A stretch of 12,533 nucleotides of DNA from assembly GCA_004299665.1 (NCBI GenBank), contig SCQZ01000252.1, positions 1-12,533 of the forward strand. The letters are read 5' to 3'. Under the pieces are notes generated by a model, which saw nothing but the letters and a program-made list of their open reading frames with translations, did not search any database and was not told the origin of the DNA. Below, in pieces: positions 5,988 through 11,396 of this stretch; position 1 is the first letter of the stretch, and each line of letters begins with the position of its first letter. This DNA is from Jatrophihabitans sp. (GTDB lineage: Bacteria > Actinomycetota > Actinomycetes > Mycobacteriales > Jatrophihabitantaceae). A program made the position numbers and the translations under genes.

Positions 5988-6000
5988 GAAGCGCAACCTA
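5988..6000 (-). promoter_or_regulatory. Predicted leaderless promoter of the ybaK-GNAT-cruF-glycosyltransferase unit
   Basis: On the minus strand, TAGGTT (6000-5995) matches TANNNT and is followed by 7 nt and then the GTG at 5987. This is the same spacing as at metF and the methyltransferase gene. No clear -35 is seen. It would drive the whole leftward four-gene unit. Confidence 0.4.
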
Positions 6001-6022
6001 GCGCGCGGCCGGCGCCGCTCGG

Positions 6023-6051
6023 TTGCCGATATCGGCCGGACCCGATACTAT
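6023..6051 (+). promoter_or_regulatory. Predicted vegetative promoter of the HEPN-methyltransferase-dinB unit
   Basis: TTGCCG (6023-6028, 4/6 to TTGACA), a 17-bp spacer and TACTAT (6046-6051, close to TATAAT) form the best sigma-70-type promoter in the window. Transcription would start near 6058, giving a leader of about 33 nt before the GTG at 6091. The last base of the -10 is the first base of the LexA box. Confidence 0.6.
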
Positions 6052-6066
6052 CGAACTGACGTTCTA
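6051..6066 (+). promoter_or_regulatory. LexA (SOS) box over the transcription start
   Basis: TCGAAC (6051-6056), 4 nt, GTTCTA (6061-6066). The mycobacterial/actinobacterial SOS consensus is TCGAAC-N4-GTTCGA, so 11 of 12 specified positions match, and the GAAC-N4-GTTC core is perfect. It touches the end of the -10 and covers the predicted start site, the classic position for repression by LexA. dinB is the third gene downstream, which agrees with SOS control. Confidence 0.7.
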
Positions 6067-6080
6067 TGAGTGATCGTCCT

Positions 6081-6085
6081 GGAGG
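6081..6085 (+). promoter_or_regulatory. Ribosome binding site that decides the HEPN gene start
   Basis: GGAGG at 6081-6085 lies 5 nt before GTG at 6091. An earlier in-frame GTG at 6070 has no such site and would put the Shine-Dalgarno inside the gene, so 6091 is preferred. Confidence 0.6.
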
Positions 6086-6090
6086 TGGCC

Positions 6091-6489
6091 GTGACGGGGA
6101 CGGCGAGGGTTCCGGCAGCGGTACTGACCGTACGGGCGCGGCAGGCGCTGCGGGACGCGATGAGCGCGGACAGTCCGGACGAGCGGTTCCGGCTCGCGCA
6201 CCTGGCGGCGCTGCGGGCGGCCGGGGCGGTGATCGCCGACCGGGGTGGCAGGCCGCGCCCGCGGCAGCGGCTGCAGAGCGCCTGGGTGCTGCTGGCGACG
6301 GTGGCGCCCGACCTCGCGGGCTGGTCGCGGCTGTTCGCCGCGGCGGCGCCGGAGCGCGCGGCGATCGAGGCGGGCGGTCGATCGGTGGTCGGTGAGCAGG
6401 TCGCGGCGCAGGAGTTGCAGCGCGCCGAGACGTTCCTGCGCCTCGTGGAACAGTCCCTCGGCCAGATCCCGGTCCCGCTGGCGAGCTGA
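6091..6489 (+). CDS. SAV_6107-type HEPN domain protein
   Basis: A 132-residue, Ala/Leu/Arg-rich, all-helical cytoplasmic protein. It resembles the actinobacterial SAV_6107 HEPN family: a helix LTVRARQALRDAM, then DERFRLAHLAALRAAGAVIA (30-49), a basic loop RGGRPRPRQRLQSAW (51-65), and two further helices ending AQELQRAETFLRLVEQSL. HEPN proteins often bind nucleotides or RNA, and some are RNases. An R-x4-H arrangement (Arg32-His37) is visible, but not in the usual late helix, so catalysis is doubtful. The start is GTG 6091, set by a good Shine-Dalgarno. It leads a unit whose third gene is dinB and whose promoter carries a LexA box, so a role in the DNA-damage response is inferred from context only. 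Confidence 0.75.
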   Translation: MTGTARVPAAVLTVRARQALRDAMSADSPDERFRLAHLAALRAAGAVIADRGGRPRPRQRLQSAWVLLATVAPDLAGWSRLFAAAAPERAAIEAGGRSVVGEQVAAQELQRAETFLRLVEQSLGQIPVPLAS

Positions 6490-6512
6490 CCTGCGGTGTC
6501 GGCGGGCCGGGC

Positions 6513-6525
6513 TATCGTTGCGCCC
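6513..6525 (+). promoter_or_regulatory. Predicted internal leaderless promoter of the methyltransferase gene
   Basis: TATCGT (6513-6518) fits TANNNT and is followed by 7 nt and the ATG at 6526, so a second transcript could start at the ATG. No good -35 and no Shine-Dalgarno are seen. It would give LexA-independent expression of the methyltransferase and dinB genes. Confidence 0.4.
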
Positions 6526-7242
6526 ATGCGGGCCGCGGCGCAGCACCCTCCGGCGCCGGGCCGTCTCGGGCTCATCTGGCCGGTCCTGCTCGACGCGTTG
6601 CCCGCGTCCGGGGCCTGCGTCCTGGACTGCGGCGGCGGCAGCGGCACCTTCGCCGTGCCGCTGGCACAGGCCGGCGCACACGTGACGGTGGTCGACGTCA
6701 GCGCGGACGCCCTGGCCACGCTGCACCGCCGCGCCGCGGAGGCCGGCGTCGCCGAGCAGGTCGTCGGGCGCCAGGGCGACGTCGAGGGTCTGGCGGAGGT
6801 CGTCGACGGCTCCCGGTTCGACCTCGTGCTGGCGCACGGCGTGCTGGGCGCGGTCGAGGCACTGGGTCCGGCCTTCGCCGCGATCGCGGCCGCCGTGCGC
6901 CCCGGGGGCTGGCTGAGCGTCGTCGTTGCCAACCCGGTCGCGGCAGTCCTGGCCCGCGCCTTCGCGGGCGACGTCGCCGCCGCGCTCGCCGAGCTGCGCG
7001 CCCTCGACACCGACGTGCACGCGGCCGGCCCGGACACGGTGGCCGCGCTGTGCCGCGCGAACGGCCTGCAGGTGAGCGCGATGCACGGCATCGGGGTGTT
7101 CAGCGACCTGCTTCCCGGCCGTGCGCTGGACGCGCCCGGCGCCCGGGAGGCGCTGGACCGCCTGGAGGCGGCGGCGTCCGGTCGCCCGCCGCTGCGCAAC
7201 ATCGCCGCCCGCGTCCACCTCATGGCGCGACGCCCGGACTGA
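6526..7242 (+). CDS. Class I SAM-dependent methyltransferase
   Basis: A 238-residue Rossmann-fold methyltransferase. Motif I is VLDCGGGSGTFAVPLAQAG (32-50), and the acidic residue ending strand beta-2 is in VTVVDVS (Asp57). FDLVLAHGVLGAVE holds the motif IV region, and AAVRPGGWLSVVVANP is the post-motif segment. The closing IAARVHLMARRP strand is typical of SmtA/UbiE-like proteins. The substrate (small molecule, tRNA, protein or DNA) cannot be told, and no DNA- or RNA-binding domain is added. The ATG at 6526 is chosen over an in-frame GTG at 6496 because it lies at leaderless distance from a TANNNT box and starts closer to the domain. It sits 36 bp after the HEPN gene and 20 bp before dinB, all on one strand, so SOS co-expression is likely. 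Confidence 0.88.
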   Translation: MRAAAQHPPAPGRLGLIWPVLLDALPASGACVLDCGGGSGTFAVPLAQAGAHVTVVDVSADALATLHRRAAEAGVAEQVVGRQGDVEGLAEVVDGSRFDLVLAHGVLGAVEALGPAFAAIAAAVRPGGWLSVVVANPVAAVLARAFAGDVAAALAELRALDTDVHAAGPDTVAALCRANGLQVSAMHGIGVFSDLLPGRALDAPGAREALDRLEAAASGRPPLRNIAARVHLMARRPD

Positions 7243-7262
7243 GGTGACGGGGCGGCTGGGCC

Positions 7263-8564
7263 ATGGGACGTAGCGGCGACGTTCCTCGCGCGTCCGAGAC
7301 CCTCGGGACGGACGATCGCGGTTGTCCGATCCTGCACGTCGACATGGACGCCTTCTTCGCCAGCGTCGAGATCCGGCGCCGGCCCGAGCTGCGGGGGCGT
7401 CCGGTCGTCGTCGGCGGCAGCAGCCGCGGTGTCGTCGCCGCGGCCTCCTACGAGGCGCGCCGCTACGGCGTGCGCAGCGCGATGCCGATGACCCAGGCGT
7501 TGCGCCGGTGCCCGCACCTGGTCGTGCTGCCGCCGGATCGCCAGGCGTACAGCACGGCCTCGAGCCAGGTCATGACGATCCTGCGCGACATCACGCCGCT
7601 CGTCGAGCCGCTCTCGCTCGACGAGGCGTTCCTGGACGTCTCCGGCGCCGTGCGCCGGCTGGGGCCCCCCGCCGCGATCGCCGCCGCGATCCGCGCGCGG
7701 GTCCTGGGCGAGCTCGGCCTCACCTGCTCGGTGGGTGTCGGTCCCAGCAAGTTCGTCGCCAAACTCGCCTCCGCCCGCTGCAAGCCCGACGGTCTGCTGG
7801 TCGTGCCCGCCGCCCGGGTGCTGGAGTTCTTGCACCCGCTTCCGGTGACCGTGCTGTGGGGGGTGGGGCAGCGCACCGCCGAGCAACTGCACCGCATCGG
7901 CGTGCGCACGGTCGCCGACCTGTCCCGCACACCGGTCGACACGCTGCAGCGGGCCGTCGGCCAGGCCGTCGCGGCGCACCTGCACGAACTCGCCGCCGGG
8001 CGCGACCCGCGCCCGGTCAGCCCGGACGAGGCCGAGAAGTCCATCAGCGCGGACCACACCACCGAGACCGACCTCGTCTCGACGGCCGAGGTCCGCCGGG
8101 AACTGCTACGGCTGGCCGACGAGGTGGCGCGCCGGGTCCGCAGCCGGGGCCTGGCCGCCCGCACCGTGGGCATCAAGGTCCGTTTCGCGGACTTCACCAC
8201 GATCACCCGGGTACGCAGCCTGGACGGCTGGACGGACTCCTCGCACGTCATCTTCCGCACCGCCGCAGGGCTGGTCGACGCCCTGGGGCTGGACCGGCCG
8301 CGGATCCGCCTGGTGGGGGTCAAGTGCGAGAACCTGCGCGCCGCCGGCAGCGTCGTACACCAACTGAGCTTCGACGACCTGGCGGCCGAACAGCAGGCCG
8401 CGCAGTCCGCGCAGTCCACACCGCCCGCACCCCGGACCCCGCCCCCCGCCCTCGACGCGGCGCTGGACGCTACCCGGGCCCGGTTCGGGTCCGGATCGCT
8501 CGGCTACGCGAGCCTGCTCGGCGCGGCCGACCGCGGTGACGGTGGGGGTCGGCGCGCCCGGTGA
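7263..8564 (+). CDS. dinB: DNA polymerase IV (Y-family translesion polymerase)
   Basis: A 433-residue Y-family polymerase, longer than E. coli Pol IV (351). It copies past damaged template bases at low fidelity. The palm motif HVDMDAFFASVE holds catalytic Asp27 and the steric-gate Phe32, and SLDEAFLDV holds the Asp120/Glu121 pair. The finger segment AASYEARRYGVRSAMP (60-75), the helix-hairpin-helix WGVGQRTAEQLHRIGVRTVADL (199-220) and little-finger KSISADHTTETDL (259-271) are present. A likely sliding-clamp contact QLSFDD (367-372) is followed by a Pro/Ala-rich linker and a conserved-looking ALDATRARFGSGSLGYASLL tail (399-419). All catalytic residues are intact. The start is ATG 7263; an N-terminal lead of about 20 residues is common in actinobacterial copies. 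It lies last in the HEPN-methyltransferase unit, predicted to be LexA-regulated through the box at 6051-6066. Confidence 0.96.
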   Translation: MGRSGDVPRASETLGTDDRGCPILHVDMDAFFASVEIRRRPELRGRPVVVGGSSRGVVAAASYEARRYGVRSAMPMTQALRRCPHLVVLPPDRQAYSTASSQVMTILRDITPLVEPLSLDEAFLDVSGAVRRLGPPAAIAAAIRARVLGELGLTCSVGVGPSKFVAKLASARCKPDGLLVVPAARVLEFLHPLPVTVLWGVGQRTAEQLHRIGVRTVADLSRTPVDTLQRAVGQAVAAHLHELAAGRDPRPVSPDEAEKSISADHTTETDLVSTAEVRRELLRLADEVARRVRSRGLAARTVGIKVRFADFTTITRVRSLDGWTDSSHVIFRTAAGLVDALGLDRPRIRLVGVKCENLRAAGSVVHQLSFDDLAAEQQAAQSAQSTPPAPRTPPPALDAALDATRARFGSGSLGYASLLGAADRGDGGGRRAR

Positions 8565-8582
8565 GGAGTTGGCGCGGGAAAC

Positions 8583-8611
8583 TTTCGCCGCGGCGAATCG
8601 GCTCGTATGCT
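8583..8611 (+). promoter_or_regulatory. Predicted promoter of the DUF3040 gene
   Basis: TTTCGC (8583-8588), a 17-bp spacer and TATGCT (8606-8611). The -35 is weak, while the -10 fits TANNNT. Transcription would start near 8618, leaving a leader of about 82 nt before the ATG at 8700. A 14-bp perfect palindrome occupies most of the region from the -35 into the spacer. Confidence 0.4.
8584..8597. promoter_or_regulatory. 14-bp perfect palindrome, candidate operator
   Basis: TTCGCCG (8584-8590) is followed directly by its exact reverse complement CGGCGAA (8591-8597). With no loop it is more like a dimeric-repressor site than an RNA hairpin. It lies across the -35 and spacer of the DUF3040 promoter. 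I do not recognise the cognate regulator. Confidence 0.35.
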
Positions 8612-8686
8612 CGAAGGTGACAGGGCTCAGGCGTCCGCCCGACCTGTCGATCTGGAGCATGAGCGGTCGGCCACGACCAGGGGACG

Positions 8687-8694
8687 AAGGAGGG
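8687..8694 (+). promoter_or_regulatory. Strong ribosome binding site of the DUF3040 gene
   Basis: AAGGAGGG at 8687-8694 ends 5 nt before ATG 8700. It is the strongest Shine-Dalgarno in the window and fixes the start, ruling out the in-frame ATG at 8607, which falls inside the -10 box. Confidence 0.75.
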
Positions 8695-8699
8695 CAACG

Positions 8700-9089
8700 A
8701 TGCCGCTCTCCGATCACGAGCAGCGTCTGCTGGACGAGATCGAGCAGGCGCTCTACGCCGAGGACCCCAAGTTCGCCTCGTCGGTGCGTTCGGTGCGCCG
8801 CCGCTCCCGGCTGCGGACGGCCGTGGTCACCTCCGTCCTCGGTGTCCTGGTCGGCCTGGCGTGCGTCCTGGTCGGCCTGGTCACCAACCTCATCGTGCTG
8901 AGCGTGGTGGGGTTCGTGCTCGTCGTCGGCGCGTGCGGCTACCTCGTGCAGCGGCTGCGCCCGTCCTCGCCCACCCCGGACAGCGCACGCGACGCGCATC
9001 CGAGCGCCGGGCCGGCCCGCACCCAGCGCCCCGGCGGCCTGCGCGGTCGCATGGAGGAGCGGCTGCGCAAGCGGTTCGACGAGAGCTGA
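8700..9089 (+). CDS. DUF3040 domain membrane protein
   Basis: A 129-residue protein of the actinobacterial DUF3040 family. It opens with the family signature MPLSDHEQRLLDEIEQALYAEDPKFAS, an acidic amphipathic helix, then a basic RSVRRRSRLR stretch. Two closely spaced transmembrane helices follow (about residues 41-60 and 62-80), and then a Pro/Arg-rich tail with RMEERLRKRFDES. Both ends probably face the cytoplasm. Its function is unknown; it is often found near mraZ and the dcw cluster. The first helix holds an in-frame 7-residue duplication (16-bp direct repeats at 8844 and 8865). The start is fixed by a strong Shine-Dalgarno. It has its own predicted promoter and a 135-bp gap after dinB, so it is probably a separate transcript, convergent with the transglutaminase gene. 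Confidence 0.9.
   Translation: MPLSDHEQRLLDEIEQALYAEDPKFASSVRSVRRRSRLRTAVVTSVLGVLVGLACVLVGLVTNLIVLSVVGFVLVVGACGYLVQRLRPSSPTPDSARDAHPSAGPARTQRPGGLRGRMEERLRKRFDES
8844..8880 (+). repeat. Two 16-bp direct repeats, 21-bp period, in the DUF3040 gene
   Basis: GTCCTGGTCGGCCTGG occurs at 8844-8859 and again at 8865-8880. The 21-bp period keeps the frame and repeats V-L-V-G-L in the first membrane helix, so the helix carries a 7-residue (about two-turn) internal duplication. Confidence 0.7.
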
Positions 9090-9104
9090 ACCTGCCCCCG
9101 TCGG

Positions 9105-9118
9105 TGACGACGCCGTCA
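9105..9118. terminator. Small hairpin at the transglutaminase stop codon
   Basis: TGACG (9105-9109) and CGTCA (9114-9118) form a 5-bp stem with a 4-nt loop in the gap between the convergent DUF3040 and transglutaminase genes. It includes the transglutaminase stop (TCA, 9116-9118). It has no T-run and a short stem, so terminator function is weakly supported. Confidence 0.22.
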
Positions 9119-11392
9119 GTGGCGCCGTCGCCCCAGCCGCCAGCCCAGCGAACTCGGTAGGAACCGGGCCCGCAACCGCACGCTACGGCTGGTGTCCGCC
9201 ATCAGGCGTGAGCGCACCGCGACCAGGTCGGCGCGCAACACATCCCAGGCGCCGTCGGGCCCGGCCGGGTCCGCGGTCGTCGCGGCCGCGTACCGCTGCC
9301 GCTCCAGGGCCAGCGCCAGCCCTCGCAGCCGGGTGATCGCGTCGCCCACCGGCTCGCGCAGCCAACGCACCACCTGCCGTGGCGAGCGGGCCGGCGACCA
9401 GACGTAGCCCAGGTCGACGGCGGTGTCGCGCAACTCCGACCACAGCGCCTCGCAGTCGCCGTCACGGCGCAACCGCGCGCGCCGCCGCGCCGTCCGCACG
9501 AACCACGGTGTCAGCCCGATCGCCACGAGGGCGGCGAGGATCGCGACGGGCAGCCACCGGTGCAGCGGCGGACCGCCCGCCGGGGTCGCTGGCTGGGCGG
9601 CCGGCGCCGCGGCGGAGCTGCTGCGGCCCGCGGAGTGCGACGGCCGCGCACTCGCCGAGGCGGTGGCGCCCGCGGACCCCGTCACGCCGGCGCCGCCGTG
9701 CGGTGCCCAGGGCAGGTCGTTGCTGCGGCCGCCGGCGATCCCGGCAAGGGGTGTCGGGTCGAAGGCAACCCATCCGATGTCACCCAGGTACGCCTCGACC
9801 CAGGAGTGCGCGTCGTCGGTCGTCACCTGGAAGGAGCCGTCGATCGGGACCGGATGGGTGTAGCCGAGCACGACCCGCGCAGGAACGCCCGCCAGACGCA
9901 GCATCACCCCCATCGCGGCCGCGTACTGCTGGCAGAACCCGACCCGGTTGTGCAGGAAGTCCACCAGGTCGTTGCCGGAGTCGCCGGCCTTGGTCTGCAG
10001 GCTGTAGCTGAACCCGTTGGCCGGGTCGGTGAAGAAGTCGTTGATCGCGCGGGCGATGTCGTACGGCGCGGTGCGGCCCCCCACGATCTGCCGGACCAGC
10101 GCCTGGACCTGCGACCGGATCGAGGGCAGCGACAGCCACCGGCGCATGTCGAGGCCGGCCGGCAGCCGGGCCTGCTCCAGCTCCTGCTGCGTCGGCTGCG
10201 GCTGGGCGACGTCCTCGGTGAAGGTGGTTCCCTCGCGCACCGCCGCACCGAGCAGCAGTTGGTCCTGGGGCGACCAGGAGACACCGGGGAGCCCGGTGAT
10301 GACGGTCGGCACCGCGAACACCGGCGCGTTCCCGCGCATGCCGGTGATCTGGATCCTCGCCTCGTACCGCAACCGCTGCCCCGGGCCGGGGCTCACGATC
10401 GAGGAGGCGGGGGCGGGAAGGGTGTCGTAGCCGGTGGTGTCCAGCGGCTGCGTCACGCCGTGCGAGGCCTCCACCCAGCCGTCGCCGGTGAACGTGGACA
10501 GCACGTTGGTGCGCAGGTAGAACGGCTGGCCCCCGCTGAGGTCACTGACCTGGACGCCCGCCAGCGGCAGGGTCTGGGGTCGCAGCAGCTGGCCGCGCAG
10601 TGCCACCCAGGGGTCGATCGTGCCCCCGACGCCCAGACCGTCCGACCCGCCGCCACCGGAGTGCCGGAACAGCCCCGGCAGCAGGTCGGTCGAGGCGACC
10701 GGGATGACGACCGGCAGCACGACGGCGGCGGCCACGGCCAGGACCCCGATCCGTTGCGCGGCCAGGTCGAGCGGCCGGCGACCGGCCCGTTCGCCCTGGC
10801 GACGCACGCGATGCCCCCAGCCGGCGACGGTGTCCCGGGCGTCCAGGGCGAGCAGCATGAGCAAGGCGATCGCCGGCGCCACGAACCAGATCCAGGAGAC
10901 GCCGTGGCGGCTGAGGGCTCCGGCGACGGTGAACACCACCAGCAGCGGCACGCCCGCGAGCACGCCGCGGCGACCGACGACGGCCAGCAGGTCGATGAGC
11001 GCGGCGAGCAGCCCGAGCAGCGTGCACAGCACGAGCCGGCTGGCGAGCGTGGTGGGCACGGGGGCGATCTGGTGCGCCGTGCTCGCGTGCAGTTCGGTGA
11101 GCAGGCCACCCACCTGCCGCACCGTGGCGCCCGACGGGACGAACCCGAACCAGGCACCGGCCGGGACGAAGGCCGCCACCAACCACAGCACCAGCAGCGC
11201 CAGACCGGGCCACACCTGCAGCGCGCCCGGGGGGCGCCGCAGGCGCAGAAACGCTGCCGGGCCGACCACGATCGCCATCGACAGCCAGACGTCCAGCAGC
11301 CAGCCGCGGTCGGTGAACACCTGGCACAGCGGGATGGCGCCGAGACCGGAGGCCACGAGCGCGACGAGGGTGCGGCGGACGGCGGTGTTCAC
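9116..11392 (-). CDS. TgpA-like membrane transglutaminase-family protein (DUF3488 - transglutaminase core - DUF4129)
   Basis: A 758-residue membrane protein. The N-terminal part has about seven hydrophobic helices (near 8-26, 31-51, 61-83, 117-138, 144-161, 167-183 and 215-234). A large extracytoplasmic region follows, with the transglutaminase/protease fold and catalytic triad Cys487 (GFCQQYAAAMG), His529 (DDAHSWVEAY) and Asp545 (AFDPTP). A Ser/Ala/Pro linker (about 565-609), a last helix (about 614-632) and a cytoplasmic DUF4129-like segment complete it (ALWSELRDTAVDLGYVWSPARSPRQVVRWL). The triad is intact, so it may cross-link or cleave cell-surface proteins; the natural substrate is unknown. 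The GTG at 11392 is chosen because it is the first start after the DUF58 stop, 4 bp away; the open frame further upstream is only a shadow. With DUF58 and a MoxR ATPase it usually forms a conserved trio. Confidence 0.9.
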   Translation of the reverse strand: MNTAVRRTLVALVASGLGAIPLCQVFTDRGWLLDVWLSMAIVVGPAAFLRLRRPPGALQVWPGLALLVLWLVAAFVPAGAWFGFVPSGATVRQVGGLLTELHASTAHQIAPVPTTLASRLVLCTLLGLLAALIDLLAVVGRRGVLAGVPLLVVFTVAGALSRHGVSWIWFVAPAIALLMLLALDARDTVAGWGHRVRRQGERAGRRPLDLAAQRIGVLAVAAAVVLPVVIPVASTDLLPGLFRHSGGGGSDGLGVGGTIDPWVALRGQLLRPQTLPLAGVQVSDLSGGQPFYLRTNVLSTFTGDGWVEASHGVTQPLDTTGYDTLPAPASSIVSPGPGQRLRYEARIQITGMRGNAPVFAVPTVITGLPGVSWSPQDQLLLGAAVREGTTFTEDVAQPQPTQQELEQARLPAGLDMRRWLSLPSIRSQVQALVRQIVGGRTAPYDIARAINDFFTDPANGFSYSLQTKAGDSGNDLVDFLHNRVGFCQQYAAAMGVMLRLAGVPARVVLGYTHPVPIDGSFQVTTDDAHSWVEAYLGDIGWVAFDPTPLAGIAGGRSNDLPWAPHGGAGVTGSAGATASASARPSHSAGRSSSAAAPAAQPATPAGGPPLHRWLPVAILAALVAIGLTPWFVRTARRRARLRRDGDCEALWSELRDTAVDLGYVWSPARSPRQVVRWLREPVGDAITRLRGLALALERQRYAAATTADPAGPDGAWDVLRADLVAVRSRLMADTSRSVRLRARFLPSSLGWRLGRRRH

Positions 11393-11396
11393 CCGG

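Noticed and set aside
8576..8604. GGGAAAC at 8576-8582 as the -35 of an ECF sigma promoter
   Set aside because: No GTT or CGTC/CGTT -10 element lies 16-19 bp downstream, so the match is only to half of the promoter.
8607..8699. Earlier ATG start for the DUF3040 protein
   Set aside because: The ATG lies within the predicted -10 box and lacks a ribosome site; the family always opens near MPLSDHEQ, which has a strong Shine-Dalgarno at 8687.
9090..9115. A strong intrinsic terminator between DUF3040 and the transglutaminase gene
   Set aside because: Only a 5-bp stem without T-run is present; it is listed as a low-confidence hairpin instead.
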